Source: Bacteroidota bacterium (GTDB lineage: Bacteria > Bacteroidota > Bacteroidia > Palsa-948). From it: 64,000 nucleotides of DNA. The position numbers and the translations under genes were made by a program. Of this stretch, positions 46,993 through 55,991 are shown piece by piece; within the stretch, counting starts at the first letter, position 1, and every line of letters starts with the position of its first letter. The stretch covers positions 48,340-112,339 of the forward strand of contig PLUL01000064.1 of the NCBI GenBank assembly GCA_003164895.1. Direction: 5' to 3'. Under the pieces are notes generated by a model. The model was given only the letters and a program-made list of their open reading frames with translations, was not told where the DNA came from and did not search any database.

Positions 46993-48174
46993 ATGTCTTG
47001 CAGTGGTTGTTCAACAGGAAGAGGATGCGGTACTGCAAGCGGGCAGTTGCCTGGTGGTTGCCGTAACAACGGTGCCTGCGGAATTGGTGGCTGCAACAAA
47101 CTCAATGTGTTTGACTGGCTGGCTGATATGGAATTGCCTGGTGGACAAAAAGTTTTTGATTGTGTTGAAGTTCGCTTTAAAAATTCCCGCAAAGAATTTT
47201 ATCGTAATGTAAATACTTTTTCACTGAAGATTGGCGATGTGGTGGCGGTGGAAGCATCTCCCGGACACGATATCGGAATAGTTTCTCTCACAGGCGAATT
47301 GGTACGCACTCAGATGAAAAAGAAAAATGTTAATCCTGAGTCTCCTGAGATAAAAAAAGTGTATCGCATGGCGAAACAAGCGGACATAGATAAATGGAAA
47401 GAAGCACAAGCGTTGGAACAAGATACCATGATGAAATCGAGAACGATGGCTCGTTTTCTGAAACTTGAAATGAAAATCAGCGATGTGGAATATCAAGGCG
47501 ATAAAAACAAAGCGATATTTTATTACACGGCTGAAGGTCGTGTTGATTTTCGACAACTTATTCGGGATTTTGCTTCTGCTTTTAAGGTGAGAGTGGAGAT
47601 GAAACAGATAACTCTTCGTCATGAAGCGAGCCGTGTGGGCGGAATTGGCGATTGCGGAAGAGAACTTTGCTGTTCAACTTGGTTAACAGATTTTCGTGCG
47701 GTGAATACAACTGCTGCGCGCTACCAACAACTTTCCATCAATCCGGTAAAACTTTCCGGACAGTGTGGAAAATTAAAATGTTGCCTGAACTACGAATTGG
47801 ATTCTTATCTCGATGCGATAAAAGATTTTCCAAATCCTGAAATAAAATTAGAAACTACTCAAGGTTTGGCATTTCACATGAAAACGGATATTTTCAAACG
47901 TAAGATGTGGTATGTTTATGAAAATGAACGGGGAGTTTTTATTGAACTTTCTGTTGACCGAGTGAAAGAAGTGATAGCCATGAACAAAATAGGAAAAAAA
48001 CCGGATGAACTCAAAGTGGCATCGTTGGCAAGTGTTCCTACTATTAAAGAACCGGATTATCAGAATGTGGTTGGGCAGGATAGCATTTCACGATTTGATA
48101 AAGATAAAAACAAGGGTGGAAGTAATAACAGAAACAGAAATAGGAATAACAATCGTAATCGCAACCGTAGATAA
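46993..48174 (+). CDS. ricT: RicT/PSP1-domain protein
   Basis: A 393-residue PSP1-family protein, related to RicT (YaaT) of the Bacillus RicAFT complex that binds Fe-S clusters and affects RNA maturation. The N-terminal 36 residues are Cys/Gly-rich (MSCSGCSTGRGCGT, GACGIGGCNKL), a form typical of Bacteroidota homologues. The PSP1 core includes CVEVRFKNSRKEFY, RHEASRVGGIGDCGRELCC and SGQCGKLKCCLNYE. The last 25 residues are an Asn/Arg repeat tail, probably disordered and possibly RNA-binding. The gene abuts gldH with no spacer (stop TAA, then ATG), an order conserved in many Bacteroidota. Confidence 0.9.
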   Translation: MSCSGCSTGRGCGTASGQLPGGCRNNGACGIGGCNKLNVFDWLADMELPGGQKVFDCVEVRFKNSRKEFYRNVNTFSLKIGDVVAVEASPGHDIGIVSLTGELVRTQMKKKNVNPESPEIKKVYRMAKQADIDKWKEAQALEQDTMMKSRTMARFLKLEMKISDVEYQGDKNKAIFYYTAEGRVDFRQLIRDFASAFKVRVEMKQITLRHEASRVGGIGDCGRELCCSTWLTDFRAVNTTAARYQQLSINPVKLSGQCGKLKCCLNYELDSYLDAIKDFPNPEIKLETTQGLAFHMKTDIFKRKMWYVYENERGVFIELSVDRVKEVIAMNKIGKKPDELKVASLASVPTIKEPDYQNVVGQDSISRFDKDKNKGGSNNRNRNRNNNRNRNRR

Positions 48175-48669
48175 ATGAAAAAGAAGTTTGCAGTTCGCAG
48201 TTTGCAGTTTATAGTTGTGGCGATTTTATTTTTGTTGATTGCCTGCGATTCGAACAGGATTTTTGAAAAAAATATTGACATTCCCGATTATTCTTGGGAT
48301 GTGAAAAACAAACTTACGTTTGATGTGAATATTGATGACACCACCTCGCTTCATAATCTTTATGTGAATGTGCGTCATGCAAGTCAATATCCTTATGCTA
48401 ATCTTTATCTTTTCATCGTTATAAAATTTCCAAATGGAAAATTGGCGAAAGATACGTTGGAATGTGTTTTCTCTGACCAAAATGGGAAATGGAAAGGCGA
48501 AGGAATGGGCGATATTTGGGATAATCAGATTTTGTGGAAACCCAATGTGAAATTTCCGCTCAAAGGAAAATATACTTTTGAATATGAACAAGCAATGCGT
48601 ACGGAACAAATTCCTTTTATCATGGATGTCGGCTTGAGAGTGGAAAAGGCAAAGAAGAAATCAAAATAA
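48175..48669 (+). CDS. gldH: Gliding motility lipoprotein GldH
   Basis: A 164-residue lipoprotein with Cys24 in LLIAC followed by DSNRIFEKN. The mature part fits GldH: ASQYPYANLYLFIVIKFPNG, KDTLECVFSDQNGKWKGEG, and YEQAMR followed by MDVGLRVE at the end. GldH is needed for gliding in Flavobacterium and is linked to the T9SS. Heptamers GCAGTTC, GCAGTTT, GCAGTTT, ATAGTTG at 48190-48217 encode AVRSLQFIV in the start of its signal peptide. Start codon directly follows the ricT stop. Confidence 0.88.
   Translation: MKKKFAVRSLQFIVVAILFLLIACDSNRIFEKNIDIPDYSWDVKNKLTFDVNIDDTTSLHNLYVNVRHASQYPYANLYLFIVIKFPNGKLAKDTLECVFSDQNGKWKGEGMGDIWDNQILWKPNVKFPLKGKYTFEYEQAMRTEQIPFIMDVGLRVEKAKKKSK
48190..48217 (+). 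repeat. Heptamer array in the gldH signal-peptide region
   Basis: Four 7-mers: GCAGTTC, GCAGTTT, GCAGTTT, ATAGTTG. They encode the first part of the signal peptide hydrophobic segment. Confidence 0.65.
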
Positions 48670-48670
48670 A

Positions 48671-48678
48671 TATATTTG
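48671..48678 (+). promoter_or_regulatory. Possible -7 box (TATATTTG) directly before lutB
   Basis: Exact TAnnTTTG match starting right after the gldH stop, with only 9 bp between its end and the lutB ATG at 48688. Transcription would begin within a few bases of the ATG. Confidence 0.4.
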
Positions 48679-48687
48679 TCATTCAAA

Positions 48688-50067
48688 ATGACCACCGCAG
48701 AAAAATTTCTTGAATCCGCTGAGCAAAAAGTGTTCGACACCGAACATCGCAGGAAACTTGTTTTCAATATTTCCCAATATGATAAAAAAGTTGTCGAAGG
48801 GAAAAAACAATTTTCGGATTTAGAACTTGCAAAAGAACGTGCTTCTGCTCTTAAAGCAAAAGTAATTGACAACCTCGACAAATACCTTATAGAATTTGAA
48901 GCGAACTTTATCAAACGTGGCGGAAAAGTTATTTGGGCACGTGATGCAAAGGAAGCTCAGGAAGAAATTGTAAAAGTGCTGAAACGTTTCAATACAAAGA
49001 CCGTGGTGAAATCAAAATCCATGGTAACGGAAGAAATTCACATCAATGATGCGCTTGAGAAAGAGGGAATTGAATCGCTGGAAACCGATTTGGGCGAATT
49101 CATTGTTCAGTTAAGAAAAGAAGCGCCTTATCATATTGTAACTCCCGCCATGCATCTTTCCAAAGAAGATGTTGCAAAAACTTTTCACGAAGAAAAAGGT
49201 ACTCCGGCAGATTATACTCCTCAGCAAATAACAGCATGGGTGCGAAAATTTTTGCGCGAAAAATATGTTGCTGCCGAAGCAGGAATTACGGGTGGGAATT
49301 TTCTCATAGCAGATATTGGTGCAGTTGCACTGACTGAAAATGAAGGCAACGCTTGGCTTTCCATGGCTTTTCCGAAAGTGCACATTGCGATTGTTGGAAT
49401 TGAAAAAATAATTCCTTCTATTAACGACATGGAATTATTCTGGTCGTTGCTTGCCACACACGGCACAGGGCAAAATGTTACAGTCTATAATTCCATTCTT
49501 ACCGGTCCAAAACAAAATGGAGAAACAGATGGTCCCGAAGAAATGTATGTCGTTCTGCTCGATAACGGGAGAAGTAATGTACTCGAACAAGTTGAACAAC
49601 GCAGAGCGCTTCATTGCATTCGCTGCGGTGCATGTTTGAATGCTTGCCCGATTTATAAAGGAGTTGGCGGACATTCATATGCATCTCCTTACAGCGGACC
49701 AATCGGTTCTGTTTTGACTCCGCAATTGTGGGGAATGAAAGAATTCAAACACCTTAGCTTTGCTTCATCGCTCTGTGGAAAATGTACTGAAGTTTGTCCG
49801 GTGAAAATAGATTTGCATAATTTACTTTTATATAATCGCAGAGATTCGGTAAAAGAAAAACTTTCTTCCAATACCGAAAATCTGATGTGGCTTTTCTGGA
49901 AGAAAGCAATGATGAAACGAAATACGATGGAGAAAGGCGGAGCAAAACTTAAAAACTTTATGCTCAATCAGTTTTTCAAAAAGCAATGGGGAAACAGAAG
50001 AGAACTTCCTAAAGTTGCACCAAAATCCTTCAATCAGATTTGGAAAGAAGGTCATGGAATGAAATAA
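48688..50067 (+). CDS. lutB: LutB/LldF-family iron-sulfur protein
   Basis: A 459-residue protein of the L-lactate-utilisation LutB family. The N-terminal LUD domain (FIKRGGKVIWARDAKEAQEE, TKTVVKSKSMVTEEI, and the EAGITGGNFLIADIGAVALT segment) is followed by a ferredoxin-like pair: CIRCGACLNACP and CGKCTEVCP, two [4Fe-4S] sites. In Bacillus LutABC oxidises lactate together. LutA and LutC are not in the window, so this copy is separated from its usual partners or works with others elsewhere. The TTG at 48676 is a less likely start than ATG 48688. Confidence 0.9.
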   Translation: MTTAEKFLESAEQKVFDTEHRRKLVFNISQYDKKVVEGKKQFSDLELAKERASALKAKVIDNLDKYLIEFEANFIKRGGKVIWARDAKEAQEEIVKVLKRFNTKTVVKSKSMVTEEIHINDALEKEGIESLETDLGEFIVQLRKEAPYHIVTPAMHLSKEDVAKTFHEEKGTPADYTPQQITAWVRKFLREKYVAAEAGITGGNFLIADIGAVALTENEGNAWLSMAFPKVHIAIVGIEKIIPSINDMELFWSLLATHGTGQNVTVYNSILTGPKQNGETDGPEEMYVVLLDNGRSNVLEQVEQRRALHCIRCGACLNACPIYKGVGGHSYASPYSGPIGSVLTPQLWGMKEFKHLSFASSLCGKCTEVCPVKIDLHNLLLYNRRDSVKEKLSSNTENLMWLFWKKAMMKRNTMEKGGAKLKNFMLNQFFKKQWGNRRELPKVAPKSFNQIWKEGHGMK

Positions 50068-50071
50068 TATT

Positions 50072-51040
50072 ATGGCTCGAATTTTAACAGGCATACAAAG
50101 CACAGGAGTTCCACATCTTGGAAATATTTTAGGCGCAATCATTCCAGCTATTGAACTTTCTAAAAAATCGGACAACGAATCTTTTTTCTTCATTGCGAAT
50201 TTGCATTCGCTGAATCAAATAAAGGATGCAACTATTCTAAAAAACAATACTTATGCAACGGCCGCCGCTTGGCTTGCATTTGGATTTGATACCGAGAAAA
50301 ATACTTTTTACCGCCAGAGCGATGTAACCGAAGTGTGCGAACTCGCCTTGTATCTTTCCTGTTTCACGCCTTACCCGATGCTTGCAAATGCCACTTCGTT
50401 TAAAGATAAATCGGATAGATTGTCGGATGTGAATGCGGGACTTTTTATTTATCCTGTGCTGATGGCTGCAGATATTATTTTGTACGATGCAGATTTTGTT
50501 CCAGTTGGAAAAGACCAATTACAGCATCTTGAAATGACACGCGACATTGCTTCTGCATTTAACAATATTTATGGCGATACTTTTATTCTGCCAAAACCCC
50601 TGATTGACGAACGCGTGATGATTATTCCCGGAACCGACGGACAAAAGATGAGTAAGTCGTATAATAATTTCATAAATATTTTTCTCCCTGAAAAAGAATT
50701 GAAAAAAGTTGTGATGAATATTGTTACCGATAGCACACCTCTTGAACAACCCAAAAATCCGGATACATGTAATGCGTTTAAATTATACCAGCTTCTCGCA
50801 AATGAAAACGATGTGAAACAAATGCGCGATAATTATTTGAAAGGCGGTTACGGTTACGGCCATGCCAAGAACGCATTGTTTGAACTTATCATGGATAAAT
50901 TTAAAAATGAACGTGAGCGATTCAATAATTTTATGGATGATAAAAATGAAATAGAGAAAAAGTTATTAATAGGAGCAGAGAAAGCAAAAAAAATCGCCCA
51001 ACCTGTTATAAAACGCGTGCGAGAGAAATTAGGATATTGA
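50072..51040 (+). CDS. trpS: Tryptophanyl-tRNA synthetase
   Basis: A 322-residue class I synthetase charging tRNA-Trp. The HIGH equivalent is PHLGNILGA near residue 15 after TGIQSTGV, and KMSKS is intact in GTDGQKMSKSYNN near 193. MLANATSFKDKSDR and LMAADIILYDADFVPVGKDQ are typical of TrpS rather than TyrS. It starts 4 bp after the lutB stop, and the next gene follows after 1 bp, so it belongs to a tight lutB-trpS-IPExxxVDY-pyk run. Confidence 0.96.
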   Translation: MARILTGIQSTGVPHLGNILGAIIPAIELSKKSDNESFFFIANLHSLNQIKDATILKNNTYATAAAWLAFGFDTEKNTFYRQSDVTEVCELALYLSCFTPYPMLANATSFKDKSDRLSDVNAGLFIYPVLMAADIILYDADFVPVGKDQLQHLEMTRDIASAFNNIYGDTFILPKPLIDERVMIIPGTDGQKMSKSYNNFINIFLPEKELKKVVMNIVTDSTPLEQPKNPDTCNAFKLYQLLANENDVKQMRDNYLKGGYGYGHAKNALFELIMDKFKNERERFNNFMDDKNEIEKKLLIGAEKAKKIAQPVIKRVREKLGY

Positions 51041-51041
51041 A

Positions 51042-51461
51042 ATGGCAAAAAAAAAACTGCTAGTAGAAAACGATTATGATTTTTTTCTTTATGGAATTTG
51101 TTGTCATGAAAAAGGTTATCGCCTATGTTTCTCTCTGAATAATAAACTAAAAACTGCATTTTCAAAAAGCAAAGACATGGAAGTGCAGGAAAAAAATCAA
51201 AAGTCGCAATTAAAATTTCCTGTTTTTTCTTTTCGCAACGAAGAAATGTTTACGGATTATCACATCATTGTAAATAAGGCGGAAAATAAATTTTTAGTTC
51301 CCGAATTTAAAGAGGCAGATTATCTTTTAATGGTGCAGGGAAGCATGCCGTATTCGGATAAAATTATGATTTTAAAAAAAATAAAAGAGATTCCGTATGT
51401 GCAAACTGCATTTGAAATTGAGCCTAAAAAAATAAAATCGAAAGAAAACTTTGTATTCTGA
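51042..51461 (+). CDS. IPExxxVDY family protein
   Basis: A 139-residue Bacteroidota-specific protein of unknown function. It is recognised from its NDYDFFLYGICCHEKGYRLCFSLN-type N-terminal region, the DYHIIVNKAE strand, and its position directly before pyruvate kinase. The family name motif is degenerate here (VPEFKEADY for IPExxxVDY). It is positioned 1 bp after trpS and 0 bp before pyk. A soluble, regulatory role in glycolysis has been guessed from such context elsewhere, but nothing in the sequence shows it. Confidence 0.82.
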   Translation: MAKKKLLVENDYDFFLYGICCHEKGYRLCFSLNNKLKTAFSKSKDMEVQEKNQKSQLKFPVFSFRNEEMFTDYHIIVNKAENKFLVPEFKEADYLLMVQGSMPYSDKIMILKKIKEIPYVQTAFEIEPKKIKSKENFVF

Positions 51462-52889
51462 ATGATAAAATATAACAAAACAAAAATTATTGCCACAGTT
51501 GGTCCGTCATCTTCTTCTGAAAAAATTCTGGAACAGATGATACGCGGAGGAGTTGATCTTTTTCGGGTAAATTTCTCTCACGGTTCATACGATGAGGTGA
51601 AAAAAATAATTTCATCTATCCGTCTGCTGAATAAAAAACTTAAAACGAGCATTGGAATTCTTGCCGATTTGCAGGGACCAAAAATCCGAATCGGGAAAGT
51701 GAAAAATAATTCCATTCAGCTTGTGGAAGGGAAAACTATTTCATTCACGAACAAAGAATGTATTGGCGATGAATCCAAGTTGTATATTAATTATGCACAT
51801 TTTCCTGCGGATGTTTCCGTTGGAGATTCCATCCTTATTAATGATGGAAAGTTTTTATTGAAAGTTACAGCAACCAATAAAAAAGATTCTGTAAAAGCAA
51901 AAATTATTCAAGGAGGTTTGCTTTCTTCTAATAAAGGTGTAAATCTTCCCAACACAAAAATATCTCTCCCGTGTTTAACAAAAAAAGATTTGAATGATTT
52001 GAATTTTGCGCTTGCAAATAATGTGGAATGGATTGGACTTTCTTTTGTTCGTTCCGTAACGGATGTAGTGGATTTGAAAGAAACCATTAAAAACAAACAC
52101 AAACACGCTCGTGTAATTGCAAAAATCGAAAAACCGGAAGCGCTGAATGAAATTGATAATATTATTGATTTGGCTGACGGAATCATGGTTGCCCGCGGAG
52201 ATTTGGGTGTGGAACTTCCGATGGAGCAGGTTCCGATGATTCAAAAAATGTTGGTGGAAAAATGTATCCACGCATCGCGTCCGGTGATTATCGCTACACA
52301 GATGATGGAAAGCATGATTGAAAATTTTTCTCCTACACGCGCGGAAGTGAATGATGTGGCTAATGCCGTGATGGACGGCGCTGATGCGGTGATGCTGAGC
52401 GGAGAAACCTCGGTTGGAAAATTTCCGGTGCAAGTGATAGAGAACATGCAAAAAATTATTGCTCGCGTTGAACAGGAAGAAAAAATTTATTACAAAGAAC
52501 ACTCTCCGGTTCTCAAAACACAAACATTTATTTCTGATTCTATTTGTTTTAATTCCTGCGTGATGGCGCGCCATGCAAATGTTTCTGCAATATTGACGAT
52601 GACAAATTCAGGATATACTGCTTTCAGAATTGCCAGTCACCGACCAAAAGCAAATATTTTTGTCTTTACCGATAATCAATCGCTTCTGACAACACTTAGT
52701 TTGGTGTGGGGCGTTCGCGGATTTTATTACGACAAATATGAAAGCACAGACAAAACAATGGAGGATTTAAAAAATATTTTAAAACGAAACGGATTTGTAA
52801 AGACGGATGACCTCGTCATCAATACAGCCAGCATGCCGCTAATAGAAAAAGGAAGAACAAACATGCTTCGCCTCAGCATGGTGGAGTAA
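51462..52889 (+). CDS. pyk: Pyruvate kinase
   Basis: A 475-residue glycolytic enzyme turning phosphoenolpyruvate and ADP to pyruvate and ATP. Segments in order: KIIATVGPSS, FRVNFSHG, ILADLQGPKIRIG, IAKIEKPEAL, IMVARGDLGVELP and the catalytic MMESMIENFSPTRAEVNDVANAV region, with GADAVMLSGETSVG. The B domain spans about 68-168. The C-terminal 120 residues form the alpha/beta domain (TNSGYTAFRIASHRP). Last gene of its run; followed by a convergent small gene. Confidence 0.96.
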   Translation: MIKYNKTKIIATVGPSSSSEKILEQMIRGGVDLFRVNFSHGSYDEVKKIISSIRLLNKKLKTSIGILADLQGPKIRIGKVKNNSIQLVEGKTISFTNKECIGDESKLYINYAHFPADVSVGDSILINDGKFLLKVTATNKKDSVKAKIIQGGLLSSNKGVNLPNTKISLPCLTKKDLNDLNFALANNVEWIGLSFVRSVTDVVDLKETIKNKHKHARVIAKIEKPEALNEIDNIIDLADGIMVARGDLGVELPMEQVPMIQKMLVEKCIHASRPVIIATQMMESMIENFSPTRAEVNDVANAVMDGADAVMLSGETSVGKFPVQVIENMQKIIARVEQEEKIYYKEHSPVLKTQTFISDSICFNSCVMARHANVSAILTMTNSGYTAFRIASHRPKANIFVFTDNQSLLTTLSLVWGVRGFYYDKYESTDKTMEDLKNILKRNGFVKTDDLVINTASMPLIEKGRTNMLRLSMVE

Positions 52890-52897
52890 AGAAAAAT

Positions 52898-53194
52898 TTA
52901 AACCTTAACTTCATGAATTCTGTTTATTGGAATTACAATTCCCTGTATTAGGATTACGCGTTTGTCGGTCAGCCCCCAAATGTTTGTTTCAATTTGCTTT
53001 ATGCCAGTAACATCTTCAAAAACAATTTTTGTTTTTCCTTTGAATGTGTTTCCGAGAACAACCGCTCTCTCCAGTGCAAGCCGTCTTTGTGCCGTTGCTT
53101 CTAAATTTGAAAGCACTTCTTCATTCGGAAAATTTAACAGAGTTAAATCTTCTTTTTGTACAAAAGAAATCATCGCAGCAGCAGTTTTTGTCAT
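52898..53194 (-). CDS. Small conserved Bacteroidota protein
   Basis: A 98-residue soluble protein without signal or membrane segment. The middle, RRLALERAVVLGNTFKGKTK followed by IVFEDVTGIKQIETNIWGLT, and the end VIPINRIHEVKV resemble a small conserved protein I recall from other Bacteroidota, often of no assigned function. A short beta-barrel-like fold is plausible. It converges with pyk (8 bp apart) and is 109 bp from tilS on the same strand. Confidence 0.6.
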   Translation of the reverse strand: MTKTAAAMISFVQKEDLTLLNFPNEEVLSNLEATAQRRLALERAVVLGNTFKGKTKIVFEDVTGIKQIETNIWGLTDKRVILIQGIVIPINRIHEVKV

Positions 53195-53303
53195 GTCCGT
53201 AATTTCTATTTCTGACTATAACGCGAAAAGTTGGATTTTGTTTTAAGTATTTAGACGAAACATCAAAAAGTGAAGACGAGAGGAATAAAAATTTCGTTTT
53301 GTT

Positions 53304-54635
53304 TCAGGCAACGGATGCAACCTTCAGTATTTTTTTTGAATCGCGGTTTACTTTAAAGCGGTCATCAATTCGATGATTAATTACCCAAGCGATTTTTCCG
53401 TCTGATTCCAGAATATAAATGTTTTCCTTTTCATCAAGTGGGATTTTTTGGTCAATGAAAAAGTCGCTGAGTTTTTTTTTGCCATTCATGCCGAGCGGAT
53501 GAAAAAAATCACCTTGTTTCCACTTTCTTATTTTCAGAGGGAAGATAAGCTCTGTATAATCAAGATACGCGATGGAGCTGCTTTTGTCTTTTACAGCTGA
53601 CAAATTTCCGTTTATCACTTCTGTCTTCAGAAATAAAGCTTCATTTTTAAATTCCCTTTGATTTTTTTTTAGAAAAAAATCTTTTTCCTTACTGTGAGGA
53701 CGTTTTGGCGACAGAATAAAAAAATTTCTGTCTTTAATCAAGCGATAGGTAGGCGACAGAAATTTTTTCCCTGCGGTAGTGTACATTCGCTGCGCGATGA
53801 GTTCGGTGGTTTCGGGCGTAAAATCGTATGCTCTGAGTAGTTCATGAAGTAAGGTTTCAGCATGTCCGCTGTCTTTGAGTTTTTTTATGTTGAGCAGAAT
53901 GTTTTTTCCTTCTTCCACCACGATTTCTTTCTTTTTTTCTTCTATAAATTTTTTAAAAATCTCTCCTGCTTCCTTGAAATACGACAGCTCTTTTGAAATT
54001 GTTTTTTCAAATCCAGAATTCAATTTTTTTAACGATGGAATAAGATGATGGCGAATATTATTTCGTAGATATTTATCCGTATAATTGCTGCTGTCTTCCC
54101 GCCAGATAAGATTTTCCGCTTCGGCATATTCGCGAATCATTTTTTTATTTGCGAAAAGAAGCGGACGGATAATATTCGCTTGTTTTACCGGAACGCCATG
54201 CAATCCTGCAATTCCTGTTCCTCTTAAAATATTGATGAAAAAAGTTTCGATTGAATCATCCAAGTGATGCGCTGTTGCAATGAAGCAGTATTTTTTTTCT
54301 TTCGCGATTTTTTTCAACCATGCATACCGAAGGTCGCGTGCAGACATTTGGATGGAAATCTTTTTCTTTTCCGAGTATGATTTAGTATTAAATAATTTAT
54401 TGTGAAATAGCACGCCGTATTTTTCTGCAAGTGACTTCACAAAATTTTCATCCTCATCCGATTCTTTTCCTCTAAGTTTAAAATTGCAATGCGCGATGCC
54501 GAATGAAAATCCGGTGTTGTGAAACAAATCGCACATCACAATGGAATCAACGCCACCGCTGACGGTTAAGAGAATTTTATCATTCTCCTTAAACAATTTT
54601 TCTTTTAGTATGAATTCTTTGAATTGTTTAAGCAT
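53304..54635 (-). CDS. tilS: tRNA(Ile)-lysidine synthase
   Basis: A 443-residue N-type ATP pyrophosphatase that converts C34 of tRNA-Ile(CAU) to lysidine, so that AUA is read as isoleucine. The PP-loop is LTVSGGVDSIVM near 22-33; ATAHHLDDSIETFFINILRGTG and LIWREDSSNYTDKYLRN follow, with the central and C-terminal domains complete to the end (RKWKQGDFFHPLGMNGKKKL). Its ATG lies 8 bp inside the end of pabB, indicating translational coupling. Confidence 0.95.
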   Translation of the reverse strand: MLKQFKEFILKEKLFKENDKILLTVSGGVDSIVMCDLFHNTGFSFGIAHCNFKLRGKESDEDENFVKSLAEKYGVLFHNKLFNTKSYSEKKKISIQMSARDLRYAWLKKIAKEKKYCFIATAHHLDDSIETFFINILRGTGIAGLHGVPVKQANIIRPLLFANKKMIREYAEAENLIWREDSSNYTDKYLRNNIRHHLIPSLKKLNSGFEKTISKELSYFKEAGEIFKKFIEEKKKEIVVEEGKNILLNIKKLKDSGHAETLLHELLRAYDFTPETTELIAQRMYTTAGKKFLSPTYRLIKDRNFFILSPKRPHSKEKDFFLKKNQREFKNEALFLKTEVINGNLSAVKDKSSSIAYLDYTELIFPLKIRKWKQGDFFHPLGMNGKKKLSDFFIDQKIPLDEKENIYILESDGKIAWVINHRIDDRFKVNRDSKKILKVASVA

Positions 54636-55947
54636 GAGAGAAAGAATTCATCTTGATATTCGTATTTATATTCAGGGCTTCAAACATTCCTTTTGCTTTC
54701 AGCAGGCATTCTTCGTATTCATTTTCGGCAATAGAATTTGCCGTAATAGCGCTGCCAACCTGAAAAGACAAATATTTTGAAGACGCATTGTATAAAATGC
54801 TTCGTATCACAACATTGAAATCAAAATCACCTTCGGGAGTAATGTAACCAACCGTTCCCGAATATAAGCCGCGTTTTGTTTTTTCGTACTGCTCAATCAA
54901 TTCCATCGCCCGCACTTTTGGTGCGCCCGTCATTGAGCCCATAGGAAAAGCGTTTTTTATTACATCCGTAAAATGAACACATTTTTTCATTTCTCCGCTT
55001 ACCGTGGAAATCATCTGGTGCCATTGTTTGAAAGTATAAACGCCAAAAAGTTCGTCCATTTTCACATCATTACATGTTTTGGATAAATCATTTCGAACCA
55101 AATCAACAATCATTACGTTTTCGCATTTTTCTTTTTCATTTTTTGAAAGAATATTTTTTATTTCATTGTCTTCCGAATTGTTTTTTCCTCGTTTCGCAGT
55201 TCCTTTTATCGGTTGAGAAATAATCTTTCTGCCTTCTTTTTTTAGAAAGCGTTCCGGGCTTGCACACAAAAGATATTTATCATTCAATCGGTAAAATGCG
55301 GAAAATGGAGTTTGTGAAGTAGTATTAAGTTTCCAAAAAACTTCAGCCGGATTTATTTCAACCTCTTCCGAAAAAAATTCCATGCAGTAGTTCGTTTCGT
55401 AAACATCGCCTAGATGAATGTGATTTTTTATTTTATTTATTGTGTGGATGTATTCTTCTTCGGATATTCTTGATTTAACCTCTACAATCTGCAATTTGCA
55501 ATTTACAATCTGCAACTGATTATTAATGTCCTGAACAATAGTTGCAACCTCCTCTTCGGTTGAAACTTCAGAAAGAAAACGAATTTCTATGTTGTTGTTT
55601 CGGACGATAAAAACATATTTCGGCTGAAAGAAATTCATCTGTGGAAATTCGACACCATCAAAATTTTCAGAGGAAAGATTTTCAACTTCGTTCTTTAAAT
55701 CGTAAGAAAAAAAACCAAAGAGCCAATCGTTTTTTTCTTTGTGAAATCTTTTTAGTGATTCAAAAGAGTTTTTGGAAGAAATAATTTCAGAAACAGAATC
55801 TACACCTGCAATAAAATTAATATTTTTTTCCGAAAATTCTGAATTGCTGTCGAGAAAACAACAACGCTGGAATTTTTTTGCAAAACACAGCAAGTTTGCT
55901 TTAAAAGAAACTGCATCCGCAATTTCATATTGCACAAATTTTCTCAT
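54628..55947 (-). CDS. pabB: Aminodeoxychorismate synthase component I family
   Basis: A 439-residue chorismate-utilising enzyme (from ATG 55947; an upstream in-frame ATG at 55995 would add 16 residues). The C-terminal catalytic domain has LNTTSQTPFSAFYRL, SPERFLKK, QPIKGTAKRG, VRNDLSKTCN and FPMGSMTGAPKVRAMELIE, ending in TVGYITPEGDFDFNVVIRS. The missing amidotransferase half fits PabB, used in folate synthesis, but anthranilate or isochorismate synthase cannot be entirely ruled out. Heptamers at 55484-55518 encode an inserted LQIVNCKLQIVE segment between the N- and C-terminal domains. It overlaps tilS by 8 bp. Confidence 0.88.
   Translation of the reverse strand: MRKFVQYEIADAVSFKANLLCFAKKFQRCCFLDSNSEFSEKNINFIAGVDSVSEIISSKNSFESLKRFHKEKNDWLFGFFSYDLKNEVENLSSENFDGVEFPQMNFFQPKYVFIVRNNNIEIRFLSEVSTEEEVATIVQDINNQLQIVNCKLQIVEVKSRISEEEYIHTINKIKNHIHLGDVYETNYCMEFFSEEVEINPAEVFWKLNTTSQTPFSAFYRLNDKYLLCASPERFLKKEGRKIISQPIKGTAKRGKNNSEDNEIKNILSKNEKEKCENVMIVDLVRNDLSKTCNDVKMDELFGVYTFKQWHQMISTVSGEMKKCVHFTDVIKNAFPMGSMTGAPKVRAMELIEQYEKTKRGLYSGTVGYITPEGDFDFNVVIRSILYNASSKYLSFQVGSAITANSIAENEYEECLLKAKGMFEALNINTNIKMNSFSHA
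55484..55518. repeat. Five heptamers inside pabB
   Basis: ACAATCT, GCAATTT, GCAATTT, ACAATCT, GCAACTG: five 7-mers in an A-B-B-A-like order, 35 bp. The minus-strand frame reads QLQIVNCKLQIV, at the boundary between the N-terminal and catalytic domains. Confidence 0.75.
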
Positions 55948-55991
55948 CTTTATTTTAACAAATTTATTAGCAAAATCATCATTTATTATCC

